Notes: generated by a model from the sequence alone, not told the origin. A stretch of 64,000 bases of DNA from Chryseolinea serpens (GCF_900129725.1 NZ_FQWQ01000001.1:558001-622000); one strand, 5' to 3'. Shown: positions 54,905-63,651, counted from the stretch's first letter. Numbers and translations: made by a program.

Positions 54905-54945
54905 AGGAAAACGGTTTTTCGACGGAACTGTGATTTAGGGGCGAC

Positions 54946-54953
54946 CAAAGATA
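54946..54953 (-). promoter_or_regulatory. -7 box of the FtsX permease gene
   Basis: TATCTTTG on the minus strand, an exact TAnnTTTG match, about 40 bases ahead of the ATG. No -33 box at the normal spacing. Confidence 0.45.
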
Positions 54954-55102
54954 GGATGATTCCACCACCAAAAAAGTTTTCCAAATCTCTTGCACAACCC
55001 TAAATGGCATAAGGATATAGGTGGAACAAGTCAGCTGATGAAGTCAAAAAAATGTCACCTGCGACATCCTGTTAGGGAACGGCTTAAACCCTGCTCCCGA
55101 AG

Positions 55103-55555
55103 CTACTTGGGAGCGATCGCCTCTACTTTGAAGTATGGACGCGTCTTGTAACTGTCCTTATGCAGGTCCAGATCACAAAAGTAGATGGCGCCATCATGAA
55201 GTATAAACGGCTGACCCTTGTTCCCTTTCATTCTGAAATGAACACCATCGATAAAGAAATGATGGTAGGTGGTATTGGCATCGTCCATCCAGCCGGTGTT
55301 GAGAACGCCACTCCGGGCATAGGTAAACACAACCGACGGATTGGTCGAGAAATACATTTCCCTGCCCGGGGAGCTCGTGCTGTCAATGTGTTCATCGATA
55401 AATGTTCGAACTTCATTGGGCAGCGCCTCGTATGTAATTTCCTGTGGATTCTTTTTGTCAAGGTCGATTATTTTTTCACCACACGCAGCCAGCGCTATTG
55501 GAAGCACCAGGAAAAGGTATTTGGCAAGGCTTTGTTGACGTCCGGAAGTTTTCAT
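55103..55555 (-). CDS. Small lipoprotein, unknown (150 aa)
   Basis: Lipoprotein with leader ending ALAAC (Cys25). The mature part of about 125 residues is compact (YEALPNEVRTFIDEHID, YFSTNPSVVFTYARSGVLNTG, YHHFFIDGVHFRMKGNKGQPF, IYFCDLDLHKDSYKTRPYFKV). No family recognised. The gene is divergent from the 55910 gene across 354 bases. A GCTCCC / GGGAGC hairpin covers its stop codon and may mark the mRNA end. Confidence 0.78.
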   Translation of the reverse strand: MKTSGRQQSLAKYLFLVLPIALAACGEKIIDLDKKNPQEITYEALPNEVRTFIDEHIDSTSSPGREMYFSTNPSVVFTYARSGVLNTGWMDDANTTYHHFFIDGVHFRMKGNKGQPFILHDGAIYFCDLDLHKDSYKTRPYFKVEAIAPK

Positions 55556-55909
55556 TTTTTATGTTTTTAGTCTTTGTTTCAGGTAAGAAAGACCGGTTTT
55601 TTCCCGGCGTCAAAGCTGCGTTATCCTCGGACGAGGGTATTTCAGAACCCGTATTGATCCGATCATCACAAGGCTATCCCACAGCGCTATGCTAAATCTC
55701 TAAAATTTTGGACAAATAAGTGCGTGGTCGGAAAAGATTTTTAGGCTACAGCGGTCGCCCCCGGGAAGTTTTCAAAAAATATGCCTTATTTGCGGGCGCT
55801 AAGCCGTTCCGTTGTCTTGCCATCCTCTCCCACCCTCTCTTGATTGGTTCAGACGTAAGAAGTTCCCGGCTACGTCTACAAAACCCAATAGCTACATTCA
55901 ATTGATTTT
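55556..55909. other. Gene-free divergent intergenic stretch
   Basis: 354 bases between divergent genes. It is AT-rich in parts near both starts, but no exact TAnnTTTG box, operator dyad or RNA gene was recognised. Confidence 0.3.
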
Positions 55910-56566
55910 ATGAGCACAAGTACGCGTCTACTGCTGACAGGAATCTTTCTGATCACAGGTGTATTATTTCCCTCCGCAACATGGGCCAAACCCAAGAAAG
56001 TACCAGGGCAGATTATCGATAACGACGGACATGTTATCGATGTATTTTTCAAAATGTCTTCCACCCCACATTTCTCCGCGTTGCAAACCCGGGTTGTGTA
56101 CTACGATATCGCCGATCAAAAACATGAAACGAATGCCGACGAGGCGCAGGAGATCCGGTTCACCATCGGCACAAAACAGTATAGAATGATATCCATGCCA
56201 AATGAATGGAACCAGAGAGACCAGGGCCTCTCGGCTACGATGCCCAATAACATTTTTGTGTACCTGGAGATAGACGGCCCGCTGAGGCTGTACCACGTAT
56301 TCGAAGTACGGAGGAGCCCAGGCGGTATGGGTGGACCTGGACTAACCGTGGCGTTGGGCACATCGTATGAACGCGATCGATACTACCTTCAAAGGGATGG
56401 CGAAATGTTCCTCGTTCGCGGCATCTCTTTTCGCAAAGACATGATGGAGTACCTGGTCGATTGCCCAATAGTGATAAAGCCGATTGAGTCCCGGGCATGG
56501 ACAAAGGAAAATTTGATCCAAATTGTGAAAACCTATAATCAACATTGCGACTATAACAAAAATTGA
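55910..56566 (+). CDS. Secreted hypothetical protein (218 aa)
   Basis: Signal MSTSTRLLLTGIFLITGVLFPSATWA, then a 190-residue mature part with no recognised domain (VPGQIIDNDGHVIDVFFKMSS, TRVVYYDIADQKHETNADEA, NNIFVYLEIDGPLRLYHVFEV, ERDRYYLQRDGEMFLVRGI, DCPIVIKPIESRAWTKENL). The composition and the pattern of a stiff beta sheet followed by a helical end are common among uncharacterised Bacteroidota periplasmic proteins. It is the first gene of a plus-strand pair with the lipoprotein at 56882. Confidence 0.75.
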   Translation: MSTSTRLLLTGIFLITGVLFPSATWAKPKKVPGQIIDNDGHVIDVFFKMSSTPHFSALQTRVVYYDIADQKHETNADEAQEIRFTIGTKQYRMISMPNEWNQRDQGLSATMPNNIFVYLEIDGPLRLYHVFEVRRSPGGMGGPGLTVALGTSYERDRYYLQRDGEMFLVRGISFRKDMMEYLVDCPIVIKPIESRAWTKENLIQIVKTYNQHCDYNKN

Positions 56567-56881
56567 GATAGCCAAAAAGGTATATCCGCAATGCCGTGGA
56601 GCCTCGCGGGTGTTCTGATTTCTTTACGATCGTTGTACGCACGTTGGATTTTTCACGATTTTCAAAAAATTGAGACCCCAACCATCATTATTAGCGCAAT
56701 TTCGCACATTCCGTTGCACACGTAGCGTCCTTCTCCAGGGTGATTCGCGTAAGGTTTCCGGCGCTTTCGTACGGCCGGGCAGATTGTTTACATCCCTCAA
56801 CGGTTGGCTTACCCTAACCCACTCGGCTGTGAACCAAATCAAACTTATACTTGTACAAAAAAACACATTCAAAAAATCGTT
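56567..56881 (+). promoter_or_regulatory. Upstream region of the 56882 lipoprotein gene
   Basis: 315 bases without a gene. A near-match -7 box TATACTTG lies about 35 bases before the start codon. No operator or RNA gene recognised. Confidence 0.35.
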
Positions 56882-58174
56882 ATGAACAAAACATTTCTAA
56901 AGTTTGGTACTTTGATCGTGGCAGCTTCGGTGTTCGTGGGCTGTAGCAAGAATGATGATAATGAAAAAACGAACGAACCTGAGTTCCCCACACAATACAG
57001 CGAACTCACAGTAGAACAGAACAAATCAAACCTGGAAGACAACGGCGTGTCACTCGTAAACTCGATGACCACTTTGAAAAATGCCAGCGGCATCCAAACG
57101 TCGATTGCCTTCAGCAAATACCTCGACGGCAGCACGCTTCCCTCCAACATCGGCGGTCGCGTTGGCGACAACGGCGGTGTTCGCCTGCTTCAAATGCTGG
57201 CTTCGTTTGGCCAGGGCAAAACCACCCCAGCCAAAACATTGTCTGGTTTGCGCGTAGCCACCGACGGCTTCGAATCGTTCCAGGCTGAATATGCTGACGT
57301 TGTGGGTGTGTATACCTACAGCAAAGCCAACGACACCTGGACCTATGAAAAAACAGGCGATAAAATCGTTTTCAAGTTCCCTTCAACAGAAGCCGGAACC
57401 GTGAACAACGCCGAATATTCCGTATACGGCCTCGAGACCGTGACCATCACAAGCGACCTGGGCGGTGACAATTACACCGGCGATTATCCGACAGCACTGA
57501 AGGCCGATCTGACCATCGACGGCGCAAAACACATGGGCTATGCCTTCTCGGCCAGCTACAACAGCAAGGGCGACCCTTCGGCGGTATCCATCTCGTTGAG
57601 CATCGATAGCTATACCCTTGCCTACGAAGTATCCAACAGCGCTACCGAAGCCAAATTTGACTACTCCCTGAAAGACGGCGACAAGATGCTCTTCGGCTAC
57701 GGCATCCGCGGAACGGGTAATTTCTCTTCTACGGCTGTAGAAGGAAGCCAAAATGTAGGCGATGTGTTGACTACCGCTACGGCTTACTTCCAGATCATGA
57801 ACATCAAATTCTCGGGCGAAGTGAACGCGAAAGCCCTGGCCGACGGCATGGATGCTGCCCCCACCATCGAAGAAGAACTGGCCCTGTTGAACGCCAACTA
57901 CAAGCTGATTGTCTTCTACGACGATTCGAAACAGAAAATCGCCGAGAGCGAGTTCTACATCACCGACGAAGAATATACGGAGGGCGAATGGATCTGGAAC
58001 GAAGGAACGCAGAACTATGACTACGTAGAAACCACAAAGACCAAAAAAGCACTCGAAGTACGCCTGATTTTCGCCGACGGAACCAAGTCTGACCTGGCCA
58101 CCTACACCGATGTCGGCTTCGACGAGATCAAAGATTCGCTCGATGCGTTTATCGAAGATGTTAGCAATGACTAA
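56882..58174 (+). CDS. Large lipoprotein, unknown (430 aa)
   Basis: A lipoprotein (MNKTFLKFGTLIVAASVFVGC, Cys21, followed by SKNDDNEK). The acidic mature part has repeated beta units (GDKIVFKFPSTEAGTVNNAEY, YSVYGLETVTITSDLGGDNY, SISLSIDSYTLAYEVSNSAT, TATAYFQIMNIKFSGEV) and a C-terminal acidic segment (FIEDVSND). No known domain. A SKNDDN start after the lipobox is typical of surface or secreted Bacteroidota lipoproteins. It is the last gene before a strong terminator and the second repeat array. Confidence 0.82.
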   Translation: MNKTFLKFGTLIVAASVFVGCSKNDDNEKTNEPEFPTQYSELTVEQNKSNLEDNGVSLVNSMTTLKNASGIQTSIAFSKYLDGSTLPSNIGGRVGDNGGVRLLQMLASFGQGKTTPAKTLSGLRVATDGFESFQAEYADVVGVYTYSKANDTWTYEKTGDKIVFKFPSTEAGTVNNAEYSVYGLETVTITSDLGGDNYTGDYPTALKADLTIDGAKHMGYAFSASYNSKGDPSAVSISLSIDSYTLAYEVSNSATEAKFDYSLKDGDKMLFGYGIRGTGNFSSTAVEGSQNVGDVLTTATAYFQIMNIKFSGEVNAKALADGMDAAPTIEEELALLNANYKLIVFYDDSKQKIAESEFYITDEEYTEGEWIWNEGTQNYDYVETTKTKKALEVRLIFADGTKSDLATYTDVGFDEIKDSLDAFIEDVSND

Positions 58175-58203
58175 TTGATAACTGTAAATATCAAAAAGCA
58201 GAA

Positions 58204-58234
58204 AGAGGTTGCCTTGTGGCAGCCTCTTTTTTTT
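58204..58234 (+). terminator. Intrinsic terminator
   Basis: AGAGGTTGCC / GGCAGCCTCT stem (one wobble pair), 4-base loop, eight T residues; 30 bases after the lipoprotein gene. Confidence 0.9.
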
Positions 58235-58298
58235 GCGTCTACCGCGCAGAATACATCGACCACGTTGGCTAACGTCACCTCGAACGATGGTCGCGCAA

Positions 58299-58436
58299 GA
58301 CCACGTCATGTCGCAGGCACAAGCTTTTTAAATACTTGCGCCCGTAGTTCAAGACATCCCGGATTTCGAAGCGTTGAAAGTGGATAAACTTGCGCACAAG
58401 CTAAAACGAACATTGGCAAACACCGAAAAGCGCGCG
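58299..58436 (+). repeat. Dispersed repeat, copy C1 (short form)
   Basis: Right-half copy of the repeat family, starting with GACCACGTCATGTCGCAGGC as in copy A and ending with CTAAAACGAAC..GGCAAACACCG. It is joined directly to the full copy C2. Confidence 0.8.
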
Positions 58437-58695
58437 CCCGATCTGAAAGGCATCACCACACGGATTCAATTTGCTGTCCACTGGATTCCCTGGGCCACCT
58501 GCGAAGCTCGAGGAAGTGCGTGCCTGCGGAATGACGTGCCTGTCGGAAGGCCGGGCAGTGCTCGTCATGTCGCAGGCACAAGCTTTTTAAATACCTGCGC
58601 CAGTAGTTCAAGACATCCCGAATTTCGAAAGCACTGAACGTGGATAACTTGCGCACAAGCTAAAACGAACTTTGGTAAAAACGCACAACACCAAA
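58437..58695 (+). repeat. Dispersed repeat, copy C2 (full form with hairpin)
   Basis: A full unit like B1, with hairpin arms at 58520-58536 and 58563-58579 (two mismatches) and an inner GC-rich stem. Together with C1 it fills the gap between two convergent genes, just as copies B1 and B2 do at 28.6-29.1 kb. Confidence 0.82.
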
Positions 58696-58760
58696 GCAGC
58701 AGCCGATCGAGAGCACCCTCGGATGCCTGCATTAAAACGAACACACCGCTGCAGACATTC

Positions 58761-59615
58761 TTACTTGATATTGATCGCGTAGTATGACACCCCATACCCA
58801 CCCCACACCCCCAGCGCATTATCACCGTCGATGTTGGAAATGATCTTGTTACCCGAAGACGAAAACGGGTTCCCCACCACATAGAGCTCCCGTTCAACCG
58901 TACGCCAGAAATCGAAATGAGCCCTGTCCATGGAACAAAGCTTCACCCGCACACTGTCGCCGCGTTTGAAATAAAGGTCGTCGATGACGTTGGTGAAATT
59001 CTCCGGGCCACGCAACAGCGTAAACGTGAATTGCTGGCCATTGAAATATTGATCGCCCACCGCCGACAGGTAAACCGGGATAAACCGATCGTCTTCATTG
59101 AGACGCTGCGTGAACACACGATAATAATTGGCCACTGCCGCATCGTCGGTGATCTGGCCATACACATAGCCGAGCGAATCTTTGCCCGGCGCCAGTTCGA
59201 ACCAGAGTTTGTCGAATTGAGCGGGCGGCGGAATGGTGGTCGACGCCGTGTAGCGCTTGCCCTTCACCTCCACGGTAAGAGAATAGGTCTTTCCGGTCTC
59301 TCCCTTTAGCGATGTGCCCTGGTAGATATAGGGTGGAAAGAAATTGTCGTCGCGTTTCAGCGTCAGGATCTCCTCGTTCACGCCGTCGCTCACCGTCACC
59401 TTGGCCGTGGACACGATCAGGTCGCGGATGTTGGCCGAGTCGATGTTCATGAAATAGGAAGCGCTGTTGCTGAGCACCACGCGCGGAAAGCCACCGCTTT
59501 CGATGGAGCCATCGATCACCAACTTGGGTTCGTAGGTGGTTTGGTCCAGCTCGGGTTCCGGCACACAGGCCAGGAGCAGTACGACCGGCAGTATCAAAAG
59601 AACTAGTCTATGCAT
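58761..59615 (-). CDS. DUF4249 lipoprotein, partner of a TonB receptor
   Basis: A 284-residue outer-membrane lipoprotein (leader ending LLLAC, Cys17, then VPEPELDQTTYEPKLVIDG). The opening YEPKLVIDGSIESGGFPRVVLSNSASYF and later CSMDRAHFDFWRTVERELYVVGNPFSS and NIDGDNALGVWGGYG are marks of the DUF4249 family. It starts 3 bases after the stop of the TonB-dependent receptor, a constant pairing in Bacteroidota. The pair probably binds and imports an unknown nutrient, with the lipoprotein acting like SusD-type surface partners. Confidence 0.93.
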   Translation of the reverse strand: MHRLVLLILPVVLLLACVPEPELDQTTYEPKLVIDGSIESGGFPRVVLSNSASYFMNIDSANIRDLIVSTAKVTVSDGVNEEILTLKRDDNFFPPYIYQGTSLKGETGKTYSLTVEVKGKRYTASTTIPPPAQFDKLWFELAPGKDSLGYVYGQITDDAAVANYYRVFTQRLNEDDRFIPVYLSAVGDQYFNGQQFTFTLLRGPENFTNVIDDLYFKRGDSVRVKLCSMDRAHFDFWRTVERELYVVGNPFSSSGNKIISNIDGDNALGVWGGYGVSYYAINIK

Positions 59616-59618
59616 GGC

Positions 59619-61976
59619 TCAGAACTTTACACGATAAGTGAAGGCCGGAATGATGGGGAACAGCGAAACCTGCTTGATGCTGGTGTGCAGTTCGAGGTTT
59701 TCCAAATTGCCTTCGGTTTCGAAATAGATGTAATAGGGATTCTTGCGGCTGTACACATTGTAGATGGAAAAGATCCAATACGATTCCCAGCGCGCGCTCT
59801 TGTGTGCCGCATAGGTCACGGCCAGGTCAAGCCGGTGATAGGCAGGCATGCGAAACGAATTCCGTGCGCCATACTCGTTGATCACATTGCCCTGGATCAC
59901 ATACCGCGCCACGGGCAAGTTCAGGGCATTGCCGGTCCCATAAACAAACACACAGGAGAATGTCCACCGGGGTGAGTATTCAAAGTTGCCCAGCACGGAA
60001 AGATCGTGGAGCCGGTCATACTTGGCCGCAAAGGGTTTGCCATTGTTCAGGTCGTCGAATTGACGTGTGGTATGCGACAGGGTGTATGACACCTGGCCGT
60101 TCAGGCGGCCTTTCGGTTTTTTGATGGAAAACTCACTGCCATACGAGGTGCCGCGCCCAAACACAAAGTTGTCGTCGAAGTTGTAGCCTTTGCTGTAGCC
60201 GATCACCACGCCTTCGCGGTATTCGATCTGCCGCTGCATGGCCTTGTAATAAAGCACCACTGACGTTTCGATCCGGTTGTCGCTGAAGTTGCGGAAATAG
60301 CCTGCCGAAAATTGATGCGCCGTCTGGGGCTTGATCACCGCCGAACTGGGCACCCAGATGTCCAATGGCAACGACACCGACGACAGTGGCGCCATGTGCA
60401 TATACTGCGCAGTTTTGTCATAGGAAACCTTGATCGACGACGAAGCCGTCAGGCTATACCGCAGCGCTGCACGCGGCTCGATGTTCGCATAGTTCTGGAT
60501 GCGTTTGTGCTTGCCGTACGTGATCGTATCCAGGATCTGGAAGTTGTCGTCTTCGATATAGCGCGTGAACGGGCCAAGCTGACTGTAGCCCGACAACCGG
60601 ACCCCCACACTAAGTTCGGCACGCTCGCTCAGCGTGACCTTATCATTGAAATACAATGCCGCTTCGTCAGCTTTGAGTTTCAACGGCGGACCCACATTAA
60701 GCGAAACATCATCGCTCGAAGCGCTCACGTTGTTGGGCCGCAGGGAATGCCGTGTGTAGGTGAGCCCCCACGCCAGGTCGTGTTTGTTTTTTTGGAGCCC
60801 GAATTGATAGGTGAAACCGACGTCGTTGATGTCGGAAACAATATCGAAGGCATATGAACTGATGTTGGCACCAAAGCCCATATCATAGCCCGAGGCTTGC
60901 ACAGACAACTCCGTGAAAAGGCGATCGCCGGTGTGCTGCCATGCGACCGATGCTGTTTTGTTTTTCCAGGCAATCGCATTTGAGAAACTAGAGCTTGTGT
61001 TGTAGTTAAAGTCATCGGCGCCATAATAGGCCCGCACGCTTAAGCGGTCGCGTCGCGAAAGACGGTAGTCGAAGTTTACGTTGAGGTCGTAAAAATAATA
61101 ATCGATGTTTCGCTTCAGCACCCCGAGTTCGTGCAGACCACGGGCAAAAAGATCGACATACGTTCGGCGGGCAGCGACGAGAAACGACCCCTTGTTCTTT
61201 TTCAGGGGCCCTTCCACCAAGGCCGTTGCCGCCACCAGGCCGATACTGCCCTCGCCCTTCAACTCCTGGTCGTTGCCGCTTCGCGTCGTCACCCGGGTGA
61301 TGGACGACAAGCGGCCGCCGTAATACGAAGGGATTCCCCCTTTGTACATATCCAGTCCCTGAACAGCGGTGCCGTTAAAGATCGAAAAGAATCCAAACAA
61401 GTGGCTGGGGTTGTACACCGTAGAATGGTCCAACAGCATCAGGTTCTGATCCACCGCACCGCCGCGCACATAAAAACCTGTGCTCCCCTCACCCGAGGTC
61501 TGCACACCGGGCATCAACTGCAGGATCCGGATAGGATCAACCTCGCCCAGCAGATAGGGCAATTTTTCAATGTCCTTGCGCTGCAGCGATATCAGCCCGG
61601 TTTCGGTCTGGGTCACGGCTGCGTCGGCAGCTTTGTCGGCCACCACCACCTCCGTGAGGGTCGTGCTTTCAGGGATTAGTGTTATGCGGTGGACTTGTGA
61701 TGCAGGTATGCTCACCGTGATGGTATCGTGTTTGTAACCGACAAAAGAAAACACCACCCGATAACGCCCAGGCGGAACGGCAACCTGGAAAAATCCGGCC
61801 GTATCGGCGGCAGCGCCTTTGTTGAGGGTTTGAATGAAGAGCGTACATCCGGGAAGCGGCGACCCCGTGGTGGCATCGTGAACGTAGCCAGAAAGGATGT
61901 TGTCTTGCGCCTGCGCCAACAGGGCCAGTGACATTAGCACAAAGATGCAGGCTACTTTTCGAGAGGGCGAACGCAC
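59619..61976 (-). CDS. TonB-dependent outer-membrane receptor
   Basis: A 785-residue receptor. The GTG start gives a good signal (MRSPSRKVACIFVLMSLALLAQA). An N-terminal carboxypeptidase-like regulatory domain (LSGYVHDATTGSPLPGCTLFI, residues about 27-110) precedes the plug (LPYLLGEVDPIRILQLMPGVQ, GSTGFYVRGGAVDQNLMLLD) and a 22-strand-type barrel. The chain ends in a beta strand with a terminal Phe. Its partner is the DUF4249 lipoprotein directly downstream. No anti-sigma/sigma pair is adjacent, so it is probably not FecI/FecR controlled. Substrate unknown. Confidence 0.95.
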   Translation of the reverse strand: MRSPSRKVACIFVLMSLALLAQAQDNILSGYVHDATTGSPLPGCTLFIQTLNKGAAADTAGFFQVAVPPGRYRVVFSFVGYKHDTITVSIPASQVHRITLIPESTTLTEVVVADKAADAAVTQTETGLISLQRKDIEKLPYLLGEVDPIRILQLMPGVQTSGEGSTGFYVRGGAVDQNLMLLDHSTVYNPSHLFGFFSIFNGTAVQGLDMYKGGIPSYYGGRLSSITRVTTRSGNDQELKGEGSIGLVAATALVEGPLKKNKGSFLVAARRTYVDLFARGLHELGVLKRNIDYYFYDLNVNFDYRLSRRDRLSVRAYYGADDFNYNTSSSFSNAIAWKNKTASVAWQHTGDRLFTELSVQASGYDMGFGANISSYAFDIVSDINDVGFTYQFGLQKNKHDLAWGLTYTRHSLRPNNVSASSDDVSLNVGPPLKLKADEAALYFNDKVTLSERAELSVGVRLSGYSQLGPFTRYIEDDNFQILDTITYGKHKRIQNYANIEPRAALRYSLTASSSIKVSYDKTAQYMHMAPLSSVSLPLDIWVPSSAVIKPQTAHQFSAGYFRNFSDNRIETSVVLYYKAMQRQIEYREGVVIGYSKGYNFDDNFVFGRGTSYGSEFSIKKPKGRLNGQVSYTLSHTTRQFDDLNNGKPFAAKYDRLHDLSVLGNFEYSPRWTFSCVFVYGTGNALNLPVARYVIQGNVINEYGARNSFRMPAYHRLDLAVTYAAHKSARWESYWIFSIYNVYSRKNPYYIYFETEGNLENLELHTSIKQVSLFPIIPAFTYRVKF

Positions 61977-61989
61977 TTTTTTGAGAAAC

Positions 61990-62027
61990 GGGGTCTAAAC
62001 AAGATTCAAATATACTTTCAAGACCCC
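61990..62027 (-). promoter_or_regulatory. Receptor-operon promoter and dyad
   Basis: -7 box TATATTTG at 62007-62014 (minus strand) lies inside a perfect dyad, GGGGTCT (61990-61996) and AGACCCC (62021-62027). The dyad brackets the -7 box and the expected transcription start, so it could be an operator or a 5' mRNA stem. The rest of 61977-62175 holds no gene. Confidence 0.5.
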
Positions 62028-62175
62028 ATCCGTAGGCTCCAATTTCAGCCCCAATATTACATCTGTCCAACTAATACGGCAGACGTAGCCCGGAAACTGA
62101 GCGCGATGACCTGCAAAAACGAAACGGAGCTCATTGCCCTCCTAAGTGTAAGCGGCCAAGTGACACTCTATGTCC

Positions 62176-62616
62176 CTAGATGAAATCATCAAGGGTCTCC
62201 GGAAATTTCGGGTGCTCGATGTCTTGGATTTGTATCTCGAGATTGATCAGGCTTTTGCGAGGGTCCTCTGTCGAATAGATCACCCAAAACCGTTTTTGCG
62301 CGCACGCTATCGAGGTTACGTCCTCACAATCAGGGAAATGTATGGATGTTCTCACGGTGCGTGAATATCGATTGCCCTCTACCCTATAACTGTACTGGAT
62401 AGACGGCGAACGGCTGCCACTTTCAGAAGAAGACTCTTCCCAGTAAGCAACGATTTCACCCGGTGTTTCAGAAAAGCTAGCCGCAATCTGCCTTTTGTAA
62501 CGTGCATCCAGGCTGCGCTGGTAACCGATGTAGGCGAGGACGACCAATAGAATAGGCGCGATCGCACACCCGAGCAGGCCCTCTCCTTGTTCTGACTTAT
62601 TTTTTTGAATATTCAT
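62176..62616 (-). CDS. DUF3592-like membrane-anchored protein
   Basis: A 146-residue protein with one membrane helix near the N-terminus (LLGCAIAPILLVVLAYIGYQ). A beta-rich outer part follows (ETPGEIVAYWEESSSESGSR, SIQYSYRVEGNRYSRTVRTS, KRFWVIYSTEDPRKSLINL). The pattern GxIxxYxxxxxG..SIQYSYxVxGxxY and VxYxxxDPxxSxI is that of DUF3592-like proteins. Its first 20 bases overlap the end of the upstream ferredoxin gene, so the two are probably translated in a coupled way. Confidence 0.8.
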   Translation of the reverse strand: MNIQKNKSEQGEGLLGCAIAPILLVVLAYIGYQRSLDARYKRQIAASFSETPGEIVAYWEESSSESGSRSPSIQYSYRVEGNRYSRTVRTSIHFPDCEDVTSIACAQKRFWVIYSTEDPRKSLINLEIQIQDIEHPKFPETLDDFI

Positions 62617-62866
62617 GGATCAAACCAACAGCCATTTCCTCCGTGACCTGCAGAAGCCACTCATTTCTAGGCATCACCGCCACGATAGGTCCCATTTTGC
62701 AACGGTCGGTACACCCGGTTTTGATCACCTGGGCGTGCCGTTTAAGGTGACGGTGCTTCACTTCGCCCTTCATCTGCTTATACAAATGCTTTCCGCCCAG
62801 CTTTTTACATTTGCTTCCACAGCAAACATAAAACACGCATTCCGGTGAGCGGGAGAAATGTTTCAT
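62597..62866 (-). CDS. Thioredoxin-like [2Fe-2S] ferredoxin
   Basis: An 89-residue protein of the (2Fe-2S) thioredoxin-fold type. Cysteines C10, C15, C16 and C20 (PECVFYVCCGSKCKKLGG) and C52/C56 (TGCTDRCKMGP) include the four usual cluster ligands: the pair with a three-residue gap near each end. The GP after the second pair is also typical. The start at MKHFSRSPE is chosen; an earlier frame to 62890 is not supported. It overlaps the DUF3592-like gene by 20 bases. The partner reductase is unknown. Confidence 0.92.
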   Translation of the reverse strand: MKHFSRSPECVFYVCCGSKCKKLGGKHLYKQMKGEVKHRHLKRHAQVIKTGCTDRCKMGPIVAVMPRNEWLLQVTEEMAVGLIHEYSKK

Positions 62867-62962
62867 CGTTTCTTGTTTTAAAGAACGCAAGGTAACGATT
62901 TAAGCTTACTTCGACCCGGAAGATGAGGGTTGGAGTTCAAGGACCATCGACCGAACCCAAAT

Positions 62963-62990
62963 AAAAAAGGCTGTCACATGACAGCCTTTG
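62963..62990 (-). terminator. Intrinsic terminator after ferritin
   Basis: On the minus strand AAGGCTGTCA / TGACAGCCTT, then TTTTATTT; 25 bases after the ferritin stop. Confidence 0.9.
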
Positions 62991-63012
62991 CTTGATATTC
63001 TGATTATGGAGA

Positions 63013-63540
63013 TCATTCCTTTTTCTTGAGATCATGGATCTCGCGGTCGATGTCGAAGATGGCATCCTTCGCATTCATCTGATCGAAGATCTCGAGGCAG
63101 CGGCGTGCTTGTCTCTCCTCTTCATATTGTTCGTCGAGATACCACTGCACGAACCGCGCCGTCTGATAGTCGCGCGCTTTCTGGCAATGCTCGGTTATTT
63201 TGTTGAAGTTCTCGGTGATCTGGATCTCCTGGTCCAGCGCCATCACCAGGATCGACCGCAGGTCGGCAAAGTTCCGTTCGAGTTTGCCCACTTCCGGCGA
63301 AATGGCCAGCGCGCCGGCGTGTGTGATGTAATGAAAGATCTTCATCATGTGCTCGCGCTCTTCATCGGCCTGCTTTCTGAAGAACTCGCCACAACCGCGG
63401 AGGGTTTGCGAGTAGCACCAGGCCGACATCGAAAGATACAGGGCAGAGGAATGTGCTTCGACGGCCATCTGTTGATTGAGCATCTCCAGGACGCTTTCCT
63501 GAAGGGATGTTTTCTGACGAAGTATAGAGGTTGTGTTCAT
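63013..63540 (-). CDS. Ferritin (iron storage)
   Basis: A 175-residue bacterial non-heme ferritin. Ferroxidase-site residues line up with E. coli FtnA: E28 (VEAHSSALYLSMSAWC), E61 and H64 (EEREHMMKIFHY), E105 (LDQEIQITENF), Q138 and nearby glutamates (DEQYEEERQARR). It self-assembles into a 24-mer that oxidises Fe(II) and stores the mineral. It stands alone, with a promoter TATCTTTG about 45 bases upstream and a strong terminator after it. No Fur box could be recognised by eye. Confidence 0.97.
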   Translation of the reverse strand: MNTTSILRQKTSLQESVLEMLNQQMAVEAHSSALYLSMSAWCYSQTLRGCGEFFRKQADEEREHMMKIFHYITHAGALAISPEVGKLERNFADLRSILVMALDQEIQITENFNKITEHCQKARDYQTARFVQWYLDEQYEEERQARRCLEIFDQMNAKDAIFDIDREIHDLKKKE

Positions 63541-63583
63541 TTTTCCGAGGGTTTGATACGATAGAAAGTACGACTTTCCTTAT

Positions 63584-63615
63584 CAAAGATAGTTGGCAGG
63601 CACACAACCTTCCAA
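63584..63615 (-). promoter_or_regulatory. Ferritin promoter
   Basis: -7 box TATCTTTG (63584-63591 on the minus strand) and a TTG at 63613-63615, about 21 bases upstream. This agrees with the Bacteroidota promoter pattern. Confidence 0.6.
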
Positions 63616-63651
63616 TCAAACCAGGATCAATGTTCGTAATTTAGAGGGAGT

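Noticed and set aside
58374-58897. Open frames across the second repeat array and into the DUF4249 gene
   Set aside because: They run through repeat sequence and then antisense or out of frame through a well-supported gene.
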